Below are positions 33,710-44,248 of a stretch of 64,000 nucleotides of DNA, one piece after another (within the stretch, counting starts at the first letter, position 1; each line of letters begins with the position of its first letter). The stretch lies in the NCBI RefSeq assembly GCF_025398155.2, contig NZ_CP104562.2, positions 5,518,001-5,582,000 on the forward strand. Reading direction: 5' to 3'. The stretch comes from Roseateles amylovorans. Lineage in GTDB: Bacteria; Pseudomonadota; Gammaproteobacteria; Burkholderiales; Burkholderiaceae_C. A program made the translations under genes and the position numbers. Below the pieces are notes generated by a model. The model saw nothing but the letters and a program-made list of their open reading frames with translations. It did not search any database and had not been told where the DNA came from.

Positions 33710-35122
33710 TCAGGACGGGCGTTGCGCAGGATCCACGCCGCCGCCCAGCACCTTGTAGAGCTGCACCTGGTTCTGGAGTTGAGCCAGACGCACCTGCAAC
33801 GCGCTTTGCTGTGCTGCGAAGGTCGCGCGTTGGGCGTCCAGCAGGTCGAGGCTGGAGGCCGCGCCGTTGCGGTAGGTCAGCTCAACCAGTTGCAGCCGGG
33901 TGGCCTCGGCCTCGGCCTGGGCGTCCTGGGCGCGCAGTTGCTCATCCAGCGTGGCGCGGCCGGCCAGGGCATCGGCCACTTCCTTGAAGGCGGTCTGCAC
34001 CACCTTCTCGTACTGCGCCACCGCGATCTCCCGGTTGGCCTTGGCGGCCTCGAGGTTGGAGCGGTTGCGGCCCGCATCGAAGATCGGCATGAGGGCCGAT
34101 CCGGCGATGCTCCAGGCGGTGCGACTGAACAGGTCCGACAAGGCGCTGCTGGCCGTGCCCACGCTGGTGGTCAGCGAAATGCTCGGGAAGAACGCCGCAC
34201 GGGCCACACCGATGTTGGCTTCCGCCGCCGCCAGCTGCTGCTCCGCCTGACGGACGTCCGGACGCTGCACCAGCACCTCCGACGGCAGTCCCGCGAGCAG
34301 CGCGCCCATGGTCTGCGACCCCAGCGGCTGCGCGGCGGTGAGGTCCTGCGGCAGCGTCTGTCCGACCAGCAGCGTCAACGAGTTCAGATCCTGCTGACGG
34401 GTGCGCTCCAACTGCGCCAGCGTGGCGCGAGCAGCTTCGTAGGACGACTTGGCGGTGCTCAGGTCCAGGTTGGACGCGGCACCGTTGTCGAACTTCAGCT
34501 GCATCAGCTTGAGGCTGTCTTCGCGGGTGGCCAGGGTCTGGCGAGTCAGCGCCAGCAGCTCTTCATCCGCCTGCACCGCCAGGTAGGACGTCGCCACGCC
34601 GGCCACCAGCGTGATCTGCGCGGTGCGTGCGGCTTCGGCACTGGCCAGGTAGCTGGCGAAGGCCGACTCGCTGCTGTTGCGCAGGCGGCCGAACAGGTCC
34701 AGCTCGTAGGCGCTGATCTGCAGACCGGCCTGGTAGCTGTTGACGATGCGGACATCGCCGGAGCTGGTGGTCGTCGGACCGCGGGACGCATTCGCGCCGA
34801 GGTTCACCGTGGGCCAGCGATTCGCCGCCGCGACGCCGGCCTGGGCGCGCGCCACATCGACGTTCAGCATCGCGATGCGCATGTCGCGGTTGTTCTTCAG
34901 CGCCAGCGCGATCAGCTCGCGAAGCCGCGCATCGCCAAAGAACTGCTGCCACTGCAGTTGGGCGGCCGCCTGCGCACCCGGCGCTTCCGCACCGGGGCCT
35001 TGCGGCCACTGCGGCGACACCGGGGCCTCCGGCCGCTGATGCGACGGCGCGAGGTTCATGCAGCCGGTCAGCAGCACGGCCAGGGCCGCCGCCGACAGCG
35101 CGGTCAATTTGCTCTTCTTCAT
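33710..35122 (-). CDS. Outer-membrane efflux channel lipoprotein (OprM/NodT family)
   Basis: A 470-residue TolC-like outer-membrane channel. It begins MKKSKLTALSAAALAVLLTGC, a lipoprotein signal with the lipobox LTGC. The rest shows the two long heptad-rich repeats of the family (AQAGVAAANRWPTVNLGANAS and the mirrored AEANIGVARAAFFPSISLTT). It forms the outer-membrane exit duct for the RND pump upstream. ATG at 35122 has GGAG about 9 bases before it; an alternative ATG at 35137 overlaps the pump's stop (TGATG) and adds five residues. It ends just before the operon terminator. Confidence 0.92.
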   Translation of the reverse strand: MKKSKLTALSAAALAVLLTGCMNLAPSHQRPEAPVSPQWPQGPGAEAPGAQAAAQLQWQQFFGDARLRELIALALKNNRDMRIAMLNVDVARAQAGVAAANRWPTVNLGANASRGPTTTSSGDVRIVNSYQAGLQISAYELDLFGRLRNSSESAFASYLASAEAARTAQITLVAGVATSYLAVQADEELLALTRQTLATREDSLKLMQLKFDNGAASNLDLSTAKSSYEAARATLAQLERTRQQDLNSLTLLVGQTLPQDLTAAQPLGSQTMGALLAGLPSEVLVQRPDVRQAEQQLAAAEANIGVARAAFFPSISLTTSVGTASSALSDLFSRTAWSIAGSALMPIFDAGRNRSNLEAAKANREIAVAQYEKVVQTAFKEVADALAGRATLDEQLRAQDAQAEAEATRLQLVELTYRNGAASSLDLLDAQRATFAAQQSALQVRLAQLQNQVQLYKVLGGGVDPAQRPS

Positions 35123-35136
35123 CTCATTGCTCCGCA

Positions 35137-38100
35137 TCAGATGCCGTCCGCATGCTTGGCAGACGTGCCTTCGAGTTCATGCGCATGCATCCTGCGCTGG
35201 CGTTCGCTGCCCTTGAAGAAACGACGCACCACCAGGAAGAACACCGGCACGAACACGACCGCCAGCACCGTCGCAGTGATCATCCCCGACAGCACGCCGG
35301 TACCGATCGCGCGCTGGCTGGCCGCACCGGCGCCGCTGGCAAAGAACAGCGGGGTCACGCCCAGGATGAAGGCCATCGAGGTCATGATGATCGGGCGGAA
35401 GCGCAGGTGCGCCGCCTCCAGGATCGACTCGATCAGGCCCTTGCCTTGCGCCTGCAAGTCCTTGGCGAACTCGATGATCAGGATCGCGTTCTTCGCCGAC
35501 AGGCCGATGATGGTGATCAGGCCGACCTTGAAATACACGTCATTGGGCATGCCGCGCAGGGTCGCGCCGGCCAGTGCGCCGAGCAGGCCCAGCGGCACCA
35601 CCAGGATCACCGACAGCGGGATCGACCAGCTCTCATACAGCGCGGCCAGGCACAGGAACACCGCCAGCAGCGAGAACGCCAGCAGGATGCCTGCTTGCGA
35701 TCCCGACAGCCGCTCTTCGCGCGACAGGCCGGTCCACTCGAAACCGATGCCGGGCGGGAGCTGCGAGATCATGTTCTCGAGTTCCTTCATCGCCTGACCG
35801 GACGAGGCGCCCGGGGCCGGATCGCCGGCCAGCCGCATCGCGGGATAGCCGTTGTAGCGGGTGGCCTGCATCTGGCCGGTGATCCAGCGGCTGGTGGCGA
35901 AGGCCGAGACCGGCACATCGGCGCCCGAGGCGTTGGTCACGTTAAGCTTGAGCACGTCTTCAGGCGTCGAGCGACGAGCCGCATCCGCCTGCACCACGAC
36001 ACGCTGCATGCGGCCGCTGCTCGGGAAGTCGTTCACATAGCTGGAGCCCAGCTGCGTGCCCAGCACCCGGGCGATGGTGTCGAAGCCCACGCCCAGCGCC
36101 TGCGCCTTGGCGCGGTCGATGTCGATCTGCAGCTGCGGCGCATCTTCCAGGCCGTCCGGACGGATGGTGGCGATCAGCTTGCTCTTGGACGCCATGCCCA
36201 TCAGCTGGTTGCGTGCATTCAGCAGGGCCTCGTGGCCGAGGCCGCCGCGGTCCTGCAGTCGCAGCGCGAAGCCGGTGGCATTGCCCAGTTCCTGGATCGG
36301 CGGGGGCGAGAGCGGGAAGATGAACGCGTCACGCACGCCCATCATCATCGCGCCCATCACCCGACCGGCCACCGCCGACGCCGAATGCTCGGCGCCCTTG
36401 CGCTCGTCCCACGGCTTGAGCGGCACGAAGATCAGCGCCGCGTTCTGGCCCTGGCCGGAGAACGAGAAACCGATCACGCCGATGGTGTCGGCGACTTCCG
36501 GCTGCTTGTGCAGGAATTCCTCGACGGTGGCCACGGCGGCTTCGGTCCGGTTGGACGTGGCGCCCGGGGGCAACTGCACATTGACGATCAGGTAACCCTG
36601 GTCTTCGTTGGGCAGGAAGCTGGTGGGCATGCGCACATACAGCCAGCCGACTACCGCCACCACCGCCACGAAGGCGACCATCATCGAGCCGCTGCGCTTG
36701 AGCAGTCGCGCGACCCAGCCTTCGTAACCCTTGGCCGTGCGCGAGAAGCCGCGGTTGAACCAGCCGAAGAAGCCGCGCTTCTCATGGTGGTGACCGGCGT
36801 CGACCGGCTTGAGCAGCGTGGCGCACAGCGCCGGGGTCAGCGACAGCGCCATCAGCGCGGACAGCGCCATCGACGCCACCATCGCCAGCGAGAACTGGCG
36901 GTAGATGTTGCCCACCGAGCCGGCGAAGAAGGCCATCGGGATGAACACCGCGATCAGCACCGTGGTGATGCCGATGATGGCGCCCGAGATCTGGCTCATC
37001 GCCTTCTTGGTCGCCTCACGCGGGGACAGGCCCTCCTCGCTCATGATGCGCTCGACGTTCTCCACGACGACGATCGCATCGTCGACCAGGATACCGATCG
37101 CCAGCACCATGCCGAACAGGGTCAGCACGTTGATCGAGAAACCGAGGGCCAACATGATCCCGAAGGTGCCCAGCAGCGCCACCGGCACCACCAGCGTGGG
37201 GATCAGGGTGTAGCGCCAGTCCTGCAGGAAGAGGAACATCACCAGGAACACGAGGACGATGGCCTCGATCAGGGTGTGGACCACCTGCTCGATGGAGATG
37301 CTGACGAACTTGGACGAGTCGTAGGGAACGTTGTATTCCACGCCGGCGGGGAAGAACTTCTTGAGTTCCTCCATCCGGGCCTTGACGGCCTTGGCGGTGC
37401 CCAGCGCATTGCCGGTCGGCGAGAGCTGCACGCCCACGCCGGTGGACGGCTTGCCGTTCAGGCGGGCGTAGGTGCTGTAGCTCTGGCCGCCGAGCTCGAT
37501 GCGGGCCACGTCCTTGAGCCGGACGGTGGAGCCGTCGGTGTTGGCGCGCAGGACGATGTTGCCGAACTGCTCCTTGTTTTCGAGCTGGCCCTTGACCACG
37601 ATGGTCGCGGACATCGTCTGGCTGCTGGTGTTGGGACGGTCGCCCAGCACGCCCGCGGGCACCAGCGCGTTCTGCGCGGTGATCGCGGCATTCACCTCGG
37701 CGGGGCTGAGGTTGAACGACTGCATCTTGGCCGGATCCAGCCAGATGCGCATGGCCTGCTCGGTACCGAACAGCTGCGCCTGGCCGACGCCGGCGATCCG
37801 CTGGATTTCCGGCACGACGTTGCGGGCGGCATAGTCGCCCAGCGCGATCGGGTCCATCGAGCCGTCCTTGGACGACATCGTCACGAACAGCAGGAAGTTG
37901 GAGCGGGCCTTGTCCACCCGCACGCCCTGCTGCGTCACCGCCGCCGGCAGGCGGGGCGTGGCGCGCGACAGCCGGTTCTGGACTTCCACCTGCGCCAGGT
38001 CGATGTTGGTGCCCGATTCAAAGGTCACCGTGATCGCGCCGGTGCCGTTGGCCTGGCTGACGGACTCCATGTAGGCCAGTCCGGGGGCGCCGTTGAGCTC

Positions 38101-38301
38101 CTGTTCGATGACGGAAACCACCGCCTCGTCCAGCGTCTTGGCCGACGCGCCCGGATAGGCGACGTTGATCGACAGCGACGGCGGGGCCACGGTCGGGTAC
38201 TGGGCAATCGGCAACTGCGTGATCGCCACGCCGCCGAAGACCAGGATGAAGAGGGCGATCACCCACGCAAAGATGGGGCGATCAATGAAGAAACGTGCCA
38301 T
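35137..38301 (-). CDS. RND efflux pump, HAE-1 family (AcrB/MexB-like)
   Basis: A 1054-residue inner-membrane drug/proton antiporter, the full length of AcrB. It begins MARFFIDRPIFAWVIALFI, as AcrB does. The proton-relay aspartates of TM4 are visible in GILVDDAIVVVENVERIM. The periplasmic porter loops and the C-terminal half (AKNAILIIEFAKDLQ in TM10-11) are intact. HAE-1 pumps export hydrophobic and amphiphilic drugs, dyes and bile-type compounds. It lies 29 bases after the fusion-protein gene and touches the channel gene, so all three are co-transcribed. Confidence 0.95.
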   Translation of the reverse strand: MARFFIDRPIFAWVIALFILVFGGVAITQLPIAQYPTVAPPSLSINVAYPGASAKTLDEAVVSVIEQELNGAPGLAYMESVSQANGTGAITVTFESGTNIDLAQVEVQNRLSRATPRLPAAVTQQGVRVDKARSNFLLFVTMSSKDGSMDPIALGDYAARNVVPEIQRIAGVGQAQLFGTEQAMRIWLDPAKMQSFNLSPAEVNAAITAQNALVPAGVLGDRPNTSSQTMSATIVVKGQLENKEQFGNIVLRANTDGSTVRLKDVARIELGGQSYSTYARLNGKPSTGVGVQLSPTGNALGTAKAVKARMEELKKFFPAGVEYNVPYDSSKFVSISIEQVVHTLIEAIVLVFLVMFLFLQDWRYTLIPTLVVPVALLGTFGIMLALGFSINVLTLFGMVLAIGILVDDAIVVVENVERIMSEEGLSPREATKKAMSQISGAIIGITTVLIAVFIPMAFFAGSVGNIYRQFSLAMVASMALSALMALSLTPALCATLLKPVDAGHHHEKRGFFGWFNRGFSRTAKGYEGWVARLLKRSGSMMVAFVAVVAVVGWLYVRMPTSFLPNEDQGYLIVNVQLPPGATSNRTEAAVATVEEFLHKQPEVADTIGVIGFSFSGQGQNAALIFVPLKPWDERKGAEHSASAVAGRVMGAMMMGVRDAFIFPLSPPPIQELGNATGFALRLQDRGGLGHEALLNARNQLMGMASKSKLIATIRPDGLEDAPQLQIDIDRAKAQALGVGFDTIARVLGTQLGSSYVNDFPSSGRMQRVVVQADAARRSTPEDVLKLNVTNASGADVPVSAFATSRWITGQMQATRYNGYPAMRLAGDPAPGASSGQAMKELENMISQLPPGIGFEWTGLSREERLSGSQAGILLAFSLLAVFLCLAALYESWSIPLSVILVVPLGLLGALAGATLRGMPNDVYFKVGLITIIGLSAKNAILIIEFAKDLQAQGKGLIESILEAAHLRFRPIIMTSMAFILGVTPLFFASGAGAASQRAIGTGVLSGMITATVLAVVFVPVFFLVVRRFFKGSERQRRMHAHELEGTSAKHADGI

Positions 38302-38330
38302 GTCTTGGATCCTTCCCGAGCGTCAGTCGC

Positions 38331-39584
38331 TCAGTGGCTGGCCGCAGCGGAGGCCGCCGGGGCCGCGCCGGAGGCTGCGCTGGCGGGCGAGAACGGGACC
38401 GGATTGACCGGGGCGCCGGGGACCATCATCTTTTGGAAGCCGTCGGCGATGACGCGCTCGCCGGCCTTCAGGCCGTCCAGCACCACCCATTGGTTGCCGA
38501 TGGCATTGCCGACCTTGATCTTGCGCGGTGCGGGCTTGTTGTCGGCGCCGACGACCAGCACCGTGTCACCGGTGGAGCCGCGGGTCACCGCCTGCTGCGG
38601 CAGCATGATGGCCGACGGCAGTTCCGCCTGCGCCACCCGCACCCGCACATACTGGCCGGGCAGCAGCAGGCCGTCGCCGTTGGGCACTTCGGCGCGCAGG
38701 GTCACCTGGCCGGAGGTCGGGTCCACCGTCAGGTCGGTGAACAACAGCTTGCCGGGGCGGCCGTAGACACTGCCGTCATCCAGCACGATCTCGACCTGCG
38801 CGGCATTGCTGCCGGCGCTGCGCAACTGACCCGCGGCCAGGGCGCGGCGCATGTTCTGCACCTCGTTGGCGGACTGGGTGAAGTTCACATAGACGCTGCT
38901 GACCTGCTGGATCAGGGCCAGCTGGGTGGCGTCGGAGGCGCCGACCAGCGCGCCTTCGGTCACCAGCGCCCGGCCGATGCGGCCGGAGATCGGCGCATAG
39001 ACATGGGCGTAATCGAGGCTCAGCTTGGCCTGCACCACCGAAGCCTTGGCGGCGGCCACGTCGGCCTCGGCCGACTTGGCGGTGGCCACCGAGGTGATGT
39101 ATTCCTGCTGGCTGATCGCCTTGGCATCGGCCAGCGGCTTGTTGCGCTCCGCCTGGGCCGAGGCCTGCGCCAGGTTGGCCTGGGCCTTGGCCAGGGTGGC
39201 GTTGGCGCTGTCCAGGGCAGCCTGGTAGGGCGCGGGATCGATCAGGAACAGCGCCTGGCCGGCCTTCACTTCCGAGCCTTCGGTGAACAGCCGCTTGAGC
39301 ACGACGCCGTTCACCCGGGCGCGAACCTGGGCGGTGCGCAGCGCTTCCACACGGCCCGGCAGCTCGCTTTGCAGCGCCACCGCCTGGGTGCCCACGGTCA
39401 CCACGCCGACATTGGCCGGCGGCATGCCGCCACCGGGTGCGCCCGCGGCCTTTTCTTCCTTGCTGCAAGCGGTCAGCACCGCTGCCAGCGACACCACCAG
39501 GGGCAGCAGATACAACATGCGCGCACCGGCCTTCAGGCGCGGCGTCGACCCCGACGATTCGTGAGACAGAGGCAAAGACGTCAC
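38331..39584 (-). CDS. RND periplasmic membrane fusion protein (AcrA/MexA-like)
   Basis: A 417-residue lipoprotein that links pump and channel. The signal peptide LYLLPLVVSLAAVLTAC ends in a lipobox. The lipoyl half-motifs (RVEALRTAQVRARVNGVV and the later YAPISGRIGRALVTEGALV) flank a coiled-coil hairpin (Ala/Gln-rich, residues about 110-190). A barrel and membrane-proximal domain end in an Ala/Ser tail. GTG at 39584 is chosen because AGAGGA lies 8 bases upstream and the signal peptide follows; longer frames run back into the operator. It is the first gene of the operon. Confidence 0.9.
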   Translation of the reverse strand: MTSLPLSHESSGSTPRLKAGARMLYLLPLVVSLAAVLTACSKEEKAAGAPGGGMPPANVGVVTVGTQAVALQSELPGRVEALRTAQVRARVNGVVLKRLFTEGSEVKAGQALFLIDPAPYQAALDSANATLAKAQANLAQASAQAERNKPLADAKAISQQEYITSVATAKSAEADVAAAKASVVQAKLSLDYAHVYAPISGRIGRALVTEGALVGASDATQLALIQQVSSVYVNFTQSANEVQNMRRALAAGQLRSAGSNAAQVEIVLDDGSVYGRPGKLLFTDLTVDPTSGQVTLRAEVPNGDGLLLPGQYVRVRVAQAELPSAIMLPQQAVTRGSTGDTVLVVGADNKPAPRKIKVGNAIGNQWVVLDGLKAGERVIADGFQKMMVPGAPVNPVPFSPASAASGAAPAASAAASH

Positions 39585-39777
39585 GATGGGATTCCTCTCG
39601 AAAGACAGATTGGGTGAAATTCTTGGTGTTTTCACGGACTCGCCCGGGGCGACGGCGCCTCTTCGGCAAGACACGGACCTTCCGCAACGACGGCAGGCGG
39701 CCTTGCGGATCGACATCGAATCCATCAGGAAACGACGTCGGAGGGGGCAAACAACAGGTGAGAAGGCCCGGAGTATA

Positions 39778-39801
39778 TACATACATTCGTGCATGTATGT
39801 T
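39778..39801. promoter_or_regulatory. AcrR-type operator between efflux operon and repressor
   Basis: A 24-bp inverted repeat has half-sites ACATACAT (39779-39786) and ATGTATGT (39793-39800) separated by TCGTGC. It matches the known E. coli AcrR operator, as remembered, at 21 of 24 positions. It lies 23 bases before the TetR-type repressor gene and 193 bases before the fusion-protein start, where it can control both promoters. Confidence 0.8.
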
Positions 39802-39823
39802 TCTTCACCTAAACTCCTGACTT

Positions 39824-40579
39824 ATGGCACGCCGAACCAAACAAGAAGCCCAGGAGACCCGCAGCCGCCTGCTTGATGCAGCGGAGCTGCTCTTTCATGA
39901 GCGCGGGGTCTCCCGAACCTCGCTGCAGGACATCGCCCAGGCCGCCGGGGTCACCCGCGGGGCGGTGTACTGGCACTTCGAAGACAAGGTGCAGCTGTTC
40001 AACGCCATGATGGAACGGGCCACCATGCCGCTGGAGGAAGGCATCGAGGCCGCCACCTCGCCGTCGCCGGACCGGCCGCTGGAGGACCTGCGGCTGGGGC
40101 TGATGAATGTCTTCCACTGCACCGTCCACAACGCCCGCACCCGCCGCGCCTTCGAGATCGCCAACCTGCGGGTGGAGTTCGTGGGGGAGATGGCCACCAT
40201 CCGCGACCGCAAGGTGGCCGCCCACCGGGAATGGACCGCCCACAACCGGGAAGCCTTCGAACGCGCGATCAGCCTGAAGCAACTGCCCGACGGGCTGGAC
40301 ACCCAGGAAGCGGCCGTCGGCCTGATGGCGCTGGTGGGCGGCTTGCTGCATCACTGGATCCTGGATCCGGACGCCTTCGACCTGATCGACGTCGGCCAGC
40401 ATCGCCTGGAGCACTTCCTGTCCAGCCTGGCCCACCCGGTCACCAACCGCTTCGCCCCGCTGACCGACGCCGAGCGCCGCACCCTGGGCCGGCAGGCGAT
40501 CTGCGAAGCCACCAAGCCGTCGAAGACCGACAGCGTCGCCCACACCGGCCTCCCCGACGCCGTCCATCCCGAGGAATAA
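39824..40579 (+). CDS. TetR/AcrR-family repressor of the efflux operon
   Basis: A 251-residue regulator, slightly longer than AcrR or TtgR. Residues about 10-55 form the TetR DNA-binding domain (RSRLLDAAELLFHERGVSRT, then LQDIAQAAGVTRGAVYWHF). The remaining residues form the helical ligand-binding domain. AcrR-type repressors release DNA on binding pump substrates, raising pump expression. The divergent arrangement with the pump genes and the shared palindrome make this role likely. The C-terminal 40 residues are polar and probably disordered. Confidence 0.92.
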   Translation: MARRTKQEAQETRSRLLDAAELLFHERGVSRTSLQDIAQAAGVTRGAVYWHFEDKVQLFNAMMERATMPLEEGIEAATSPSPDRPLEDLRLGLMNVFHCTVHNARTRRAFEIANLRVEFVGEMATIRDRKVAAHREWTAHNREAFERAISLKQLPDGLDTQEAAVGLMALVGGLLHHWILDPDAFDLIDVGQHRLEHFLSSLAHPVTNRFAPLTDAERRTLGRQAICEATKPSKTDSVAHTGLPDAVHPEE

Positions 40580-40634
40580 GCACATAACCGGTGGAAAGCC
40601 CCTGGATTAGCAGGGCGCTGCTGGGCTAGAAGGG

Positions 40635-43199
<2,565 letters not shown>

Positions 43200-43340
43200 C
43201 GGTCAGCCGCCCGTCGCCGCGCTGAAGCGCCGACGGGTGGTCCTGCAGCGGTCAGCCGGCGATCGCTCCACGGTCAAGCGTCCATCCCGATTCGATCGTC
43301 GATCCCCAGGTGGGATCAAGCACGGGCGAGCAGGAGCCCG

Positions 43341-43703
43341 TCAGGGCGAGGGAGACGGCCCGGACGCTTCGCTGCCCTTCCCGGTCGGGCGGGACGCCGG
43401 ACGCATCCAGCGCCAGATCCGCCGCCCCAGGCTCAGCCACGCCCACCACCGGGCCAGGCGGCCCGGCCGCCGGAACATCATCAGCAACCCGACCAGCCCG
43501 CTGAGCCCGCCCAGCGCGCCGGCGGCGTGCCAACCGCGCGGCAGGCTTCGCAGCAGTTGCCAGATCGAATAGCCGCGCTCGGCCCAGTGCATCGGTTCCT
43601 TCAAGGCGCGGACATCACTCGCCACGCCCAGCCGCAATTCGGCGCTGCGCAGTTGCAGCTCGAGCTGCCGCAACCTCAGCCGCTGTTGAGCTTCGCGCCA
43701 CAT
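43341..43703 (-). CDS. YqjK-like protein
   Basis: A 120-residue protein with a helical, Arg/Glu/Leu-rich N-terminal half (REAQQRLRLRQLELQLRSAEL) and a short hydrophobic stretch (ALGGLSGLVGLLMMF), then a basic tail. This matches the YqjK type found with YqjD and YqjE. The ATG overlaps the YqjE-like stop as TGATG, so the two genes are translationally coupled; ATG at 43718 is an alternative. The function is unknown, but the set is often stress- or stationary-phase-induced. Confidence 0.65.
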   Translation of the reverse strand: MWREAQQRLRLRQLELQLRSAELRLGVASDVRALKEPMHWAERGYSIWQLLRSLPRGWHAAGALGGLSGLVGLLMMFRRPGRLARWWAWLSLGRRIWRWMRPASRPTGKGSEASGPSPSP

Positions 43704-44089
43704 CAGCGGGCACCCCATTCGCTGTCGAGCGCCCGACGGTCGCGGTTCAGCTCGGCCACGCTGGCAGCGAACGGCATGCCTTGCGAGAGCTGCTGGCGCG
43801 CCCAGCGCCAGCTGAGCAAGGCCGCGAGCAGGCACAGCACGCCCAGCCCCAGACCCAGCGGTGCGCGCCACGCGTCCGGTACCCACATCAGTGCGGCAAA
43901 CAACAGCATCAGCAACGCCGTGGCGCCCAGCAGCAGGGCCAGCAGCAGCCCGGTCAAGGCGGCGAACAGCCGCAGCAGCTCCGCCTGCAGCTCCACGCCC
44001 AGCAATTCCAGGCGCACCCGGGCCAATTCCAGCGTTCGTTCGACGACACGCCGGAGCCGATCGGCCAGGCCCAAATCCTGCGAATTCAT
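43703..44089 (-). CDS. YqjE-like phage-holin-family membrane protein
   Basis: A 128-residue small membrane protein of the Phage_holin_3_6 (YqjE) family. An amphipathic helix (LRRVVERTLELARVRLELLG) precedes two transmembrane helices (LFAALTGLLLALLLGATALLM and the GLGLGVLCLLAALLSW region). A charged C-terminal tail follows. GAGGAG lies 8 bases before the ATG. It is followed by the YqjK-like gene with an overlap. A DUF883 partner lies nearly 3 kb upstream on the same strand, separated by an opposing gene. Confidence 0.8.
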   Translation of the reverse strand: MNSQDLGLADRLRRVVERTLELARVRLELLGVELQAELLRLFAALTGLLLALLLGATALLMLLFAALMWVPDAWRAPLGLGLGVLCLLAALLSWRWARQQLSQGMPFAASVAELNRDRRALDSEWGAR

Positions 44090-44248
44090 GTGAAGTTCTC
44101 CTCGTCTCTCGCTCCGTCTCGTGAACGCTACCACTGAAACGCGGGAAACAAAGCCGTTCCGACTGCCCCCGCGCGACCCCTTGGGCTACAGTGCAGCGTA
44201 ACGTCTGGTTGCGCATGGATACGCCGCCGACACACGCAAGGTCCGTCC

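Noticed and set aside
35152..38766. A 1204-codon open frame opposite the RND pump gene
   Set aside because: It has extreme His/Arg/Gln content and no motifs; the pump on the other strand is complete and unambiguous.
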